NCBI GenBank assembly: GCA_019058515.1
Contig: JAHPYY010000176.1
Span: 17,056-81,055, forward strand
DNA: 64,000 bases
Direction: 5' to 3'
Source: Promethearchaeota archaeon
Lineage (GTDB): Archaea; Asgardarchaeota; Lokiarchaeia; Sigynarchaeales; SOKP01
Made by a program: the position numbers and the translations under genes. This document shows positions 28,186 to 36,463 of this stretch, one piece after another. Every line of letters begins with the position of its first letter. Position 1 is the first letter of the stretch. The notes below the pieces were generated by a model. It was not told the origin of the DNA and made no database searches. It worked only from the letters and a program-made list of their open reading frames with translations.

Positions 28186-28563
28186 TCACATTTTAACTGA
28201 TATACTAACTGCTGCATTACATACAATCATATTATCAGATATATCCCCTAGTTCTGGTATTTTTATTCCTTCTGCTATTAAACCTCCATCAACTACTTCT
28301 AGGGTTTTTTCACCAAAGGGTACGGCTTTTAAAACTTTTTGTTTATTCAAATTATTGGGGAATGGCGCTCCAATCTTATCATGCACCTGCATTCTTACAA
28401 GATCTTTTGGTTCTGTTAAACCGCATAATTCAGATAAACCTTGAAGGCAGTTGTTAGTAATCGCATTTTTTACTGCCTTAATTGCTGCTTTAGTGCAGTC
28501 GTTTTCGTGTCCATGTTGATCCACACCCATTCCAATTTGTGTTATGAATCTTTTATTTACTAT
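28186..28563 (-). CDS. Lin0512 family protein with apparent AUA start
   Basis: The family pattern is clear: GMGVDQHGHENDCTKAAIKA at the start, KIGAPFPNNLNKQKVLKAV in the middle, and DGGLIAEG followed by NMIVCNAAVSIS at the end. The first ATG (28530) would remove the conserved first strand (FITQIG). The frame stays open upstream to a TGA at 28570-28572 but holds no ATG, GTG or TTG. An ATA at 28563-28561 lies 6 nt after a GGTGA Shine-Dalgarno and gives a normal-length product of about 125 residues. The biochemical role of the family is unknown. It is located between an Fe-S oxidoreductase and a B12/Fe-S-type protein. Confidence 0.7.
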   Translation of the reverse strand: MVNKRFITQIGMGVDQHGHENDCTKAAIKAVKNAITNNCLQGLSELCGLTEPKDLVRMQVHDKIGAPFPNNLNKQKVLKAVPFGEKTLEVVDGGLIAEGIKIPELGDISDNMIVCNAAVSISVKM

Positions 28564-28716
28564 AATTTGTCACCTTAAAATTTAGGAATACATTACGGAT
28601 TTAGTTATAATTGCTTTATTAAAAGTTTTTATATCTTGAGGATTAATACCATTTAAGATACAGTTTTTATGAATCTGAGACATTTTTTGTGAACGAGCAA
28701 TTACATGTGATAAAAG

Positions 28717-29835
28717 ATGGGAGATAAGACAAAATTGCCCTATGAAATTAACGAGAAATTTTATCGTCGCTTTGAACAGAAGAACAACATGATTTATCGA
28801 CGTATGTGGGATAAAACATTACCAACTTTCAGACAAATGTTTGAGAAAAACATTGAAAAGCATATATCATCTGGTAAGGAAGGTTATTCTCGCATGGATT
28901 TTGCCCTAGTCGCCGCAGGTTGGACACTATACGAACTGTTTCCATTTGCGTTTTCGTGGGAGAGAAAAGAATTAATTGATGTTGGGTATGGCATTAATTG
29001 GATGCGCTCTAAGCATAATATTGAAGATCCAAGGCAATTCTCACAATATATAAAAAAAGCTGTGCGATTTTATGGAGCATCAGGCGTTGGGATATCAAGC
29101 GTTGATAAGAAATGGGTGTATAAGTCAGGTTTTGTAAGACCAGAGCATACAAGTGAAGCGGAAGCAAAAGCAGATGTGAGAGAAGGACGAAATCTTCAGA
29201 CAATATTAGAAACTCCTATCGATTTGCCCGAGGGGGTTGATAAAGCAATTGTTATGACAGTCGAAATGGATCAAGACGCAATTTCCACGGCACCTGCGCA
29301 ACCATCCGCTGCAGCTACCGCCTTAGGATACTCTAAAATGGCATTTTTAATATCCTGCGTTGGCGAATTCATAAGAAATCTAGGTTATCGAGCAATACAG
29401 TGTGGAAACGACACAGCTCTTAGTATTCCACTTGCTGTAGATTCCGGACTAGGTGCCTTAGGAAGAAATGGTTTGCTTATTACTCCAGAATTTGGTCCCA
29501 GAGTTAGAATATGTAAAATATTTACGGATATGCCGTTAATCGCTGACTCTTCGAATATTGAATTTATTGAGAGAGTGAGAGATACATGCAAAAACTGTTA
29601 TAAATGCGCCGAAGCTTGCGAAACAGAAGCCTTAAGTTTTGAAGAAGAACCAAACTTTAACGCCATAAATATTTCAAATAATGGGGGAGTGAGAAAATAT
29701 TATGTCGATGCTGAGAAGTGCTTTGAATTTTGGATTGAAAATAGTAGTGATTGTGGCAATTGCATTGCAGTATGTCCGTTTTCGAATATTAAAGAATACA
29801 AAACTCCAAATGAATTTTGGAGCTTATCTGACTAA
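28717..29835 (+). CDS. Cytosolic reductive dehalogenase-like protein (RdhA/QueG superfamily)
   Basis: 372 residues. The central segment DSGLGALGRNGLLITPEFGP followed by VRICKIFTD (about 240-270) is the corrinoid-enzyme hallmark of reductive dehalogenases. Two 4Fe-4S motifs follow: CKNCYKCAEAC (about 290-300) and C...CGNCIAVCP (about 337-356). It lacks a Tat signal and a membrane-anchor RdhB gene and is shorter than respiratory RdhA enzymes, so it is probably cytosolic and not a classical respiratory enzyme. The substrate is unknown. It has a GTGATAA Shine-Dalgarno-like sequence just before the ATG. Its neighbours are Lin0512 and an HdrD-like protein, divergently oriented. Confidence 0.78.
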   Translation: MGDKTKLPYEINEKFYRRFEQKNNMIYRRMWDKTLPTFRQMFEKNIEKHISSGKEGYSRMDFALVAAGWTLYELFPFAFSWERKELIDVGYGINWMRSKHNIEDPRQFSQYIKKAVRFYGASGVGISSVDKKWVYKSGFVRPEHTSEAEAKADVREGRNLQTILETPIDLPEGVDKAIVMTVEMDQDAISTAPAQPSAAATALGYSKMAFLISCVGEFIRNLGYRAIQCGNDTALSIPLAVDSGLGALGRNGLLITPEFGPRVRICKIFTDMPLIADSSNIEFIERVRDTCKNCYKCAEACETEALSFEEEPNFNAINISNNGGVRKYYVDAEKCFEFWIENSSDCGNCIAVCPFSNIKEYKTPNEFWSLSD

Positions 29836-30137
29836 TTTTCATAGATTTAGGGAACTCTTCTTTTTCTATTTAATTACGCTGTATAGGTTTCTCTATAAAC
29901 TTTTAGTCGTTTAGAATTTATTGTATATAAATTTATAGAAAGAAATATATTTTGATAACTTAATTAGCTTTAATTATCAAATTATTTTTTTCATTATTAA
30001 GCATTTAAATCAAAAATTCAAATACGAAGATTTATATAATTTATTTCTCTCTGAATTATAGGAATATATGTAAATATATTCTTTTCTATGAAAAAATATA
30101 ATAAAAAAAATATAAAGGAATAGAGAAAAAAAATAAA
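29836..30137. other. AT-rich intergenic region with probable promoter
   Basis: 302 nt, almost entirely A/T, with no coding frame. A TATA-like TTTATATAAT lies at 30031-30040 and could serve the SPFH gene at 30138. No structured element is apparent. Confidence 0.4.
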
Positions 30138-31295
30138 ATGGAATTTATTGCGTTAGGCATAGGATTAGGTGTCTTGGCTGTGATCTTATACTTAATCTTC
30201 TATTTTAAGACGAATGTGGTTGTTCCTTTAGACCAATGCCATGTAATCTCAAAGGGGGGCAATATTATCATATACAACGGAAAAGGGCGTTATAGGTTCA
30301 TAAAATTCTTTCACAGCAGGAAAATTATTCCGAAAGTAGTTTTAGATATTGAACCAGGGTTATTTTACTTACACGATATTGACAATTTACCTTTTGGTGT
30401 GGAAATCTCAATCAAGGTCAAGGTTACAGACTACAAAATAGCGGCCGCAATATTACAAAATATAAATCTTGAGTCCGTTAGAAAGATTGTAGAAGACACA
30501 GCATTAAGTGCGACCAGATCGGTGACAATGTCAAATTCGATATACGAAATTATGAAAGATCGTGAAAAGATCGAAAAAAATGTCTATAAAATGGTTGAAG
30601 AAGCACTCGCAAAGCTTGGAATTTCCGCTATAATCTTTGATATTAAAGACATTCGGGATATCGAGGGTGGTAATGTCATTAGTTCTTTAGAAAGAGTAAA
30701 ATCAGCGGAATTAGAAAGAAATGCTCGTATATCAGAAGCGGAACATCTTAGTAAAGCAAAAGAAGTCGAATTAGAGAGAAAATCCGAACTTACAAAAAAG
30801 GAAATGATACTTAAGCAGGAAGAGATGAAAGTAAAAGAACTTGAAAACATCAGACAAGCGGAAATTGACAAGAAAAGAAAACTATTAGAAGCGGAAACCA
30901 AAGCTGAAGAAGTAAGAAAAGCCGCAGAAGCACAAGCAGAGGCAGTTAAGCGAGAGGCAGAAGCGAAAGCAGAAGCAATAAAAAAGCAAGGATTAGCAGA
31001 AGTAGAAATATTAGAGAGGAAATCAGACGCTCTTAAAGCAGGAACCGTGACTGCTCAACTTCAGTTGCTAGAGAAGTTATGTGACGCCCAAGTTCAGTCA
31101 GCTGAAAAAATTGCTTCCGCTTTAGGAAAGAACAACAAGATAATGTATCTTCCTTCAAACGGAAATGGCAGCGATAACTTAATATCCAGTTTAGTTCCTA
31201 AACTAGGAGGACTCGTACAATCAGGTGTAATTTCAGAGTTTTTAAAAGAATTAACCGGTAAATCGATGGCAAAATTAGTGCATAAGGATAAGTAA
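30138..31295 (+). CDS. SPFH/band-7 domain protein (flotillin-like)
   Basis: 385 residues. One N-terminal membrane segment (about 4-25) precedes an SPFH domain (about 30-190) with the IEPGLFYLHDIDNLPFGVEI and typical amphipathic helices. A long Glu/Lys/Ala-rich coiled coil follows (about 190-310, repeats such as EAEAKAEAIKKQ), then a flotillin-type C-terminal part. Such proteins oligomerise on membranes and organise microdomains. A probable ESCRT-II-type protein is encoded 19 nt downstream, so the pair is likely one transcript with a membrane-organising role. Confidence 0.85.
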   Translation: MEFIALGIGLGVLAVILYLIFYFKTNVVVPLDQCHVISKGGNIIIYNGKGRYRFIKFFHSRKIIPKVVLDIEPGLFYLHDIDNLPFGVEISIKVKVTDYKIAAAILQNINLESVRKIVEDTALSATRSVTMSNSIYEIMKDREKIEKNVYKMVEEALAKLGISAIIFDIKDIRDIEGGNVISSLERVKSAELERNARISEAEHLSKAKEVELERKSELTKKEMILKQEEMKVKELENIRQAEIDKKRKLLEAETKAEEVRKAAEAQAEAVKREAEAKAEAIKKQGLAEVEILERKSDALKAGTVTAQLQLLEKLCDAQVQSAEKIASALGKNNKIMYLPSNGNGSDNLISSLVPKLGGLVQSGVISEFLKELTGKSMAKLVHKDK

Positions 31296-31313
31296 TAATG
31301 AGAAGCGTACATC

Positions 31314-31967
31314 ATGGCTAAAATTCCTAAGGGAACCATTGTAAAAGTAGATTTATGGAATTCCAGTAAAGACGAAGGTTTAATCAAATATGTCACCGAT
31401 ACCTTAGAACTTGTAAGAGCTCGCAGTAAATTCAGCTTAGATAAGGGCGATCTAGCCATAGTTACGGAATCTAACCAGAGTTTTTTAAATGTAATTCCTA
31501 AAAATCGTTTTACAGATGTCGTGGAAAAATGGCACAGTTCAAGGCGAGTAAACAAGAAGAACCTTATTAATTTGGTGTATGTTCTCTTAAAAGAAAGAGT
31601 CAACAGTAATGGAGGTATCCTACTATTAAATGATCTATGGGAAATTATTGCTGAAACGCCATTAAAGGAAGTTTTAACCAGACAACAAATGACAAAATAT
31701 ATCGATTCTAAAAATGCTCATTTCGATATTTTGGATAAAAATGATGTTGTTTATATCTCTTTAAAGCCAGAAGAATGCGATTTTGACGAAATATCATTTT
31801 TAAAGTATACTGCAGATTTTCCTTACATAACTCGAAACATGATAAAAATGGATTTAAAGTGGTCAAACATCAGAATAAACCGGATGGTCGACTACCTGAA
31901 GCGCAAAGGATTATGCCGTGAAGTTGAGAAATTGCCTGAAGGAAAATTATTATTTATTCAAAAATAA
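31314..31967 (+). CDS. Probable ESCRT-II EAP30-domain (Vps22/Vps36-like) protein
   Basis: 217 residues. From about residue 85 the order of elements follows the EAP30 fold of tandem winged helices: a helix LINLVYVLLKERV, NSNGGILLLNDLWEIIAETP (compare the GGxxxLxDvyxxxNR pattern of Vps36), then LTRQQMTKYIDSKN and VVYISLKPEE. A second winged helix follows: FPYITRNMIKMDLKWSNIRI and RMVDYLKRKGLC. ESCRT-II bridges ubiquitin recognition to ESCRT-III filaments. The N-terminal 80 residues are unassigned. The assignment is by pattern only; an unrelated winged-helix protein is possible. It is co-oriented with the SPFH gene 19 nt upstream. Confidence 0.5.
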   Translation: MAKIPKGTIVKVDLWNSSKDEGLIKYVTDTLELVRARSKFSLDKGDLAIVTESNQSFLNVIPKNRFTDVVEKWHSSRRVNKKNLINLVYVLLKERVNSNGGILLLNDLWEIIAETPLKEVLTRQQMTKYIDSKNAHFDILDKNDVVYISLKPEECDFDEISFLKYTADFPYITRNMIKMDLKWSNIRINRMVDYLKRKGLCREVEKLPEGKLLFIQK

Positions 31968-31970
31968 TGA

Positions 31971-31998
31971 TTTTTTTTTATTTTTACTCTTTTTTTTT
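31971..31998 (+). terminator. Oligo-T terminator after the SPFH/ESCRT-like pair
   Basis: Three T-runs (9, 5 and 9 T) within 30 nt directly after the stop. This is the strongest T-tract in the window and is consistent with transcription ending here. Confidence 0.5.
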
Positions 31999-32179
31999 AA
32001 TTTAGACTTATTGTTATTTAATTTCTTTTTACGAAAGTTTAGTGTCATAAATAAATCAAATTGAATTTAGTATGAAATTAGATTCTTCAATGAAATCCGC
32101 AAATAACGATAAATTTTTGAGGTATACTTAATAATTTTGCAAGATTGATTAATCTTTATTGAATTTAGCTAGTATTTCC

Positions 32180-33895
32180 ATGCAATTAATAGATAAAAAA
32201 ACTATCGCAAATCATTTATCTAGGTATATTCCCTATTTAGAATTAGAAGAAATAGAGAAGATTATTGAAATCCCTCCATTGGATATTAACTTTTCGTACG
32301 CTTTCCCTGTTTTTAGGTTAGCGAAATTTGAAAAAAAATCTCCAAACGACATATCTAAAGAAATAAAGGCAAAATTCGATCTACCATCTTTCCTCACTAA
32401 TACAGAAGCCGCTGGACCTTATATTAATATTCAAGTTGACCCGAAAGTAATATTGAGCAATGTTTTTGAACTTAAAATTGATTACGGCAGAATAAAAAAA
32501 AAGTTCAGTGAGGGAGCCTATAAATCTGAAAGAATTGTAGTGGAATATCCCGCACCAAATACTAATAAACCATTGCATTTCGGACACATTCGTAATATGC
32601 TTCTTGGGCGTACTACATCTAATTTACTGCAATATTTAGGACATAAGGTATTTCAGGTTAATATGTATAACGACAGGGGCATTCACATATGCAAATCAAT
32701 GCTAGCATATAAAAAATGGGGAAACAACAAGCAACCTAGAGTAAAACCCGATCACTTCGTTGGGGATTTTTACGTATTATTTTCAAAAGAAGTCGAGAAA
32801 GACAAAAACTTAGAAGAAGAAGCTTTAATGTTACTGAAAAACTGGGAACATAACGAGCCTGAGGTAAGGAAACTGTGGAAAAAAATGAGAGATTGGGTTT
32901 TAGAGGGATTCCAATTGACCTATGATAAATTAGGAATAACACACGATAAAGATTATTTCGAATCAGAGTACTATTTAGAAGGGAAGAAAAAAATATTAGA
33001 AGGATTAGACAAAGGTATATTCGAAAAACGCGAGGATGGGGCTATTGTCGCAAGGTTAAGAGACAAATTTAACCTACCAGATAAAGTGTTATTGAGAAGC
33101 GATGGGACTTCAATTTACATCACTCAGGACATGTATCTTGCGTACTTGAAAAAGAAAGATTACGACTACGATAGATCTATTTATGTAGTTGGAGATGCGC
33201 AAGACCTTTATTTCAAACAGCTCTTTACGATATTAGACCTAATAGGGTTTAAAGAAGATAAGTTTCACTTTTCTTACGGCATGATTTCCCTACCAGAAGG
33301 GAAAATGAAGAGTAGAGAAGGAATTGTAGTAGATGCTGACGATGTAATAGCGGATATGGAACAACTTGCTTTAAAAGAAGTAGAAAAGAGATATCCAGAG
33401 CTTTCAGATCAAGAGAAGACATATCGAGCGCACATTATAGGAATGGCGGCCTTAAAATTCTTTATTCTCAAAATTAATCCCAAATCCGCTTTTGTATTCA
33501 ACCCAAAAGAAAGTATTTCATTTGAAGGGGAAACGGGTCCTTATGTTCAATACTGTTACTCTAGAATAGAATCAATTATTTCAAAATCCCAAGAGACTGT
33601 TGATTTAGAGATAGATTGGGACTTGCTAACATACGATGTTGAACTAAAATTAATTAACCAATTGCTATATTTTCCCGAAATAATGGAAAGTGCAGCAGAA
33701 ACCTACAACTTGCATTTAATTCCTCAATACTTATTGACACTTTGTCAAGTCTTTAATTCGTTTTACTCGTCTTGCCAGGTAATTTCAGATGATAAAAAGT
33801 TGGAAAAAGCGCGATTGCTCTTAATTAAATGCGTCCAAATTGTAATAGAAATTGGCTGCAAAATTTTAGGAATAGAAGTTTTGGAGAAAATGTGA
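32180..33895 (+). CDS. argS: Arginyl-tRNA synthetase
   Basis: About 571 residues from ATG 32180 (a TTG at 32159 would add seven). It is a class I synthetase with the ArgRS-specific HIGH-region PNTNKPLHFGHIRNMLLGR (about 131-149), NMYNDRG, and a KMSKS-like loop PEGKMKSREG (about 378-387). The C-terminal DALR anticodon-binding domain begins near residue 445. It charges tRNA-Arg. It is the first gene of an operon with agmatinase and deoxyhypusine synthase; the next gene's Shine-Dalgarno begins four bases after this stop. Confidence 0.95.
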   Translation: MQLIDKKTIANHLSRYIPYLELEEIEKIIEIPPLDINFSYAFPVFRLAKFEKKSPNDISKEIKAKFDLPSFLTNTEAAGPYINIQVDPKVILSNVFELKIDYGRIKKKFSEGAYKSERIVVEYPAPNTNKPLHFGHIRNMLLGRTTSNLLQYLGHKVFQVNMYNDRGIHICKSMLAYKKWGNNKQPRVKPDHFVGDFYVLFSKEVEKDKNLEEEALMLLKNWEHNEPEVRKLWKKMRDWVLEGFQLTYDKLGITHDKDYFESEYYLEGKKKILEGLDKGIFEKREDGAIVARLRDKFNLPDKVLLRSDGTSIYITQDMYLAYLKKKDYDYDRSIYVVGDAQDLYFKQLFTILDLIGFKEDKFHFSYGMISLPEGKMKSREGIVVDADDVIADMEQLALKEVEKRYPELSDQEKTYRAHIIGMAALKFFILKINPKSAFVFNPKESISFEGETGPYVQYCYSRIESIISKSQETVDLEIDWDLLTYDVELKLINQLLYFPEIMESAAETYNLHLIPQYLLTLCQVFNSFYSSCQVISDDKKLEKARLLLIKCVQIVIEIGCKILGIEVLEKM

Positions 33896-33898
33896 GTA

Positions 33899-33906
33899 AA
33901 GAGGTG
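33899..33906 (+). promoter_or_regulatory. Shine-Dalgarno AAGAGGTG before an ATA start codon
   Basis: GAGGTG is a six-base match to the archaeal anti-SD. The in-frame codon at ideal distance (7 nt spacer) is ATA 33914-33916; no ATG, GTG or TTG occurs in the agmatinase frame until 34076. This site decides the start of the next gene. Confidence 0.65.
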
Positions 33907-33913
33907 TACTAAA

Positions 33914-34825
33914 ATACCAGATTTTTTTGATTTCGGAGTAAGCATAAATGAAAATATTAAATTCGTAGTCTTTGGAATTCCATGGGACTATTTAACCTCT
34001 ATTAGTGAACCTAACTCGGCGCTAGCCCCCGAAAGAATTAGGCAAGTTACGGAAAACATAGCATTAACTACTGAGATGGGACACGAGATTCCTAAGTTAA
34101 AAGTCGTAGACCTGGGAGATGTCGAAATTGTTGATTCTGACATAGATAACAACTTAAAAGAGATTAAGAAGTTCGTCAGGGAAATTTATTCTCAAAAGAA
34201 GGATATCATACCCGTAATGATTGGAGGAGATCATTTTTGCAGTTATCCCGTGGTAAAAGTGTTTTTCGAAAGGTATCAGGACACTTCAGATATTGGAGTG
34301 CTAATTTTTGATGCGCATTTAGATCTTTACAACGAGTGGGATAAAGGCATCTACTCACACGCGACCGTTACACATAGAATTTACGATCTAAAGGAAATTG
34401 CCGACAAAAATCTATTAATTGTCGGTACTCGAGATGTGGATATCCCAGAAAAGAAAATTGCTGAAATAGAAAAAATATCTTACATCCCTGCTTTTGAGTT
34501 AAGTGAAGTTGGTTTGGAAGAATTTACAAACAAGATTATCAAATATTTCTCCGATTCTAATGTTAAAAAGTTGTATGTGTCGATCGATATTGACATTTTT
34601 GACCCTTCAGTCGCCCCCGGAACGGGATTTCCAATACCAGGAGGTTTAACTTATCGAGAAATGTGGAAGATCTTGAAAGAAATCGCGAAGAAGTTTGAAG
34701 TGCTAGCGTTTGATTTGGTAGAGGTGGCTCCAAATTTGGATATAGCTAACAATCTAACCTCTAACTTAGCAGCTAAATTAATTATTGAATTCATAAGCTT
34801 CATATCTGAAAGGAAATCTATTTAA
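33914..34825 (+). CDS. speB: Agmatinase / ureohydrolase (arginase superfamily), apparent AUA start
   Basis: 303 residues if started at ATA 33914. The frame upstream of the first ATG (34076) encodes the conserved ureohydrolase N-terminus (VVFGIPWDYLTSISEP, then APERIRQ), so the ATG cannot be the true start. Metal-binding motifs are complete: GGDHFCSYPV, FDAHLDLYNEW and SIDIDIFDPS. The enzyme hydrolyses agmatine to putrescine and urea, or a related guanidine compound. Immediately downstream (2 nt gap) is deoxyhypusine synthase. In some archaea an agmatinase-like enzyme acts on the aminobutyl-guanidinium form of aIF5A, so this gene may belong to hypusination. Confidence 0.87.
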   Translation: MPDFFDFGVSINENIKFVVFGIPWDYLTSISEPNSALAPERIRQVTENIALTTEMGHEIPKLKVVDLGDVEIVDSDIDNNLKEIKKFVREIYSQKKDIIPVMIGGDHFCSYPVVKVFFERYQDTSDIGVLIFDAHLDLYNEWDKGIYSHATVTHRIYDLKEIADKNLLIVGTRDVDIPEKKIAEIEKISYIPAFELSEVGLEEFTNKIIKYFSDSNVKKLYVSIDIDIFDPSVAPGTGFPIPGGLTYREMWKILKEIAKKFEVLAFDLVEVAPNLDIANNLTSNLAAKLIIEFISFISERKSI

Positions 34826-34827
34826 AA

Positions 34828-35769
34828 ATGAATGAAGATAATTTTAAAGATCGCCTTAAGGCTGTAGACCAGATCAAAGTGAGGAAAGACTCTACTATCG
34901 TTTCAATAATCGAAGCGTTAAAAAACACGGGATTTAACGGTAAGAGATTCGCTTATGCTTGCGAAATATACAAGGAAATGATTGCAGATCATAAGTGCGT
35001 TAAGTTTTTCAGCTTGGCAGGAGCAATGGTTCCTTCTGGTATGCAGACAATTATTCGCGATTTTATTCAAGAGGGATATGTAGACGTGTTAATTACAACC
35101 GGGGCAAATATTACCCACGATGTAGCAGAGTGCTTAGGTTATCACCATTTACAGGGGGATATGAGCCTTTCAGAGATTGACGATGCTGAATTACTTCAAG
35201 AATCTCTAAACCGCATTTATGACGTTTTTCTACCTAATCAAGTCTACGAGGGTATTGAAGATTTTATTTCAAGCTTAGATTTCCCCTCAATGGAATTAAG
35301 CGTAAGTGAATTCTTACATTTTCTTGGAGAACACCTTCCAGATCATCCTTCGTCGATTCTAAAGGTGTGTTATCGAAAAACCATCCCAATATTCTGTCCT
35401 GCGTTTACTGATTCTGGATTAGCGCTCCAAATCGGATTTCATCACAGAAACATTAATTTAAATCACTTCAAAGACATGTTAGAACTGGTGGATAAAGCTT
35501 GGGACGCTAAAAAGGCAGGGGTTGTAATCATAGGGGGTGGTGTTCCGAAAAATTTCATATTTCAGTCATTGCAATTTTGTCCTACCTCGGCAAGTTACGC
35601 CATTCAAATTACAATGGATCGGCCTGAACCAGGGGGACTAAGTGGAGCCACCTTAAACGAGGCAATTTCATGGGGAAAAGTCAACAAAGAAGCGAAATAT
35701 TCAACGGTTATTGTTGACGCAACAATCGCGTTACCGTTAATATTATGGTATCTAAAAAACTCGCTTTAA
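34828..35769 (+). CDS. dys: Deoxyhypusine synthase
   Basis: 313 residues. Family motifs are present: KFFSLAGAMVPSGMQTIIRDF (NAD-binding half), TTGANITHDV, CPAFTDSG, and the catalytic region SGATLNEAISWGKV with the Lys that forms the enzyme-imine intermediate. The enzyme transfers an aminobutyl group to one lysine of aIF5A. It is coupled to the agmatinase gene, which fits a route that uses agmatine instead of spermidine as donor followed by urea removal (known for some archaea; inferred here). Confidence 0.93.
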   Translation: MNEDNFKDRLKAVDQIKVRKDSTIVSIIEALKNTGFNGKRFAYACEIYKEMIADHKCVKFFSLAGAMVPSGMQTIIRDFIQEGYVDVLITTGANITHDVAECLGYHHLQGDMSLSEIDDAELLQESLNRIYDVFLPNQVYEGIEDFISSLDFPSMELSVSEFLHFLGEHLPDHPSSILKVCYRKTIPIFCPAFTDSGLALQIGFHHRNINLNHFKDMLELVDKAWDAKKAGVVIIGGGVPKNFIFQSLQFCPTSASYAIQITMDRPEPGGLSGATLNEAISWGKVNKEAKYSTVIVDATIALPLILWYLKNSL

Positions 35770-35850
35770 CTATTTACGCTAGAAAGCTCTTGATTTAAAT
35801 AATTCTATTTAAAGATCTAGTATCCTTATTGTCTATTATTTAAGTATATC

Positions 35851-36135
35851 ATGATATTAAAGGTAAAGATCAAGTATTCCAAAAGGAAAGGTAGCAGAAA
35901 GATGGTTATTTGGGTGTCTAAATCCAATGAAATCATTAGCGATGTAAAGCAACTTTTAGAGTTTTTCGGCGAAAAGATTAAAGCTTTGGAAACAAGAAGG
36001 ATTAAACCCTATTACAAATTAACCTCTAATAATCCTGCTTTATTATTATCCTTTCTCTCAGCCCTCCAAGACATGTTTCCAGAAATTTATTTTGACACTT
36101 CTCTTGAGGAATCAGTCAATTTAAAAACGGAATGA
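35851..36135 (+). CDS. Small hypothetical protein
   Basis: 94 residues, basic at the N-terminus, with an alternating strand-helix-strand pattern and no membrane segment or cysteine motif. No family was recognised. It lies 81 nt after dys on the same strand, and its 3' end is 36 nt from the tRNA-Pro gene on the other strand. It may be read from the dys operon. Confidence 0.5.
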   Translation: MILKVKIKYSKRKGSRKMVIWVSKSNEIISDVKQLLEFFGEKIKALETRRIKPYYKLTSNNPALLLSFLSALQDMFPEIYFDTSLEESVNLKTE

Positions 36136-36171
36136 AGCAGAGTTATTCGAGAAAAAGATAGAATACAAAAA

Positions 36172-36274
36172 TGGGAGGGACGGGATTCGAACCCGCGGCC
36201 CCTTGGTCCCAAACCAAGATTCATGCTACAGAGAAATTCTCCATAGGTATCATACCAGGCTAGACCACCCTCCC
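36172..36274 (-). tRNA. tRNA-Pro (anticodon UGG) with a 29-nt intron
   Basis: The 103-nt gene folds as a complete tRNA once 29 nt are removed. Acceptor stem GGGAGGG/CCCTCCC with discriminator A, a 3-bp D stem with GG in the loop, anticodon arm CTTGG-TTTGGGA-CCAAG, a 5-nt variable loop, and T arm GCGGG-TTCGAAT-CCCGT. The total after removal is 74 nt; CCA is not encoded. The intron lies between position 26 and the anticodon stem rather than at 37/38. Confidence 0.93.
36219..36247 (-). other. tRNA-Pro intron at non-canonical position 26/27
   Basis: 29 nt between A26 and the first base of the anticodon stem; the boundary is ambiguous by one base because of a repeated C. The intron folds on itself: CTATGGAG pairs with CTCTGTAG around a 5-nt loop, with two G-U pairs. 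Only a weak outer bulge-helix-bulge is visible. Introns at this site are known from some archaea and need a broad-specificity splicing endonuclease (family knowledge). Confidence 0.85.
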
Positions 36275-36463
36275 ATATTGGATGGAGGAAAACAATAGTA
36301 GTAAAGTTACAACAGTTCTTAATTTCTACACGATATTAAATAATAATAACAAAAAATCATTTTTCCAATTTTAACTTTTATATTTGGAGCAAACAGAATA
36401 GCTCTTAATTATTATATAAGAACAAGGATTAAGTAAGCGTAAGAGCTTTACTTTTTCAGCAAC

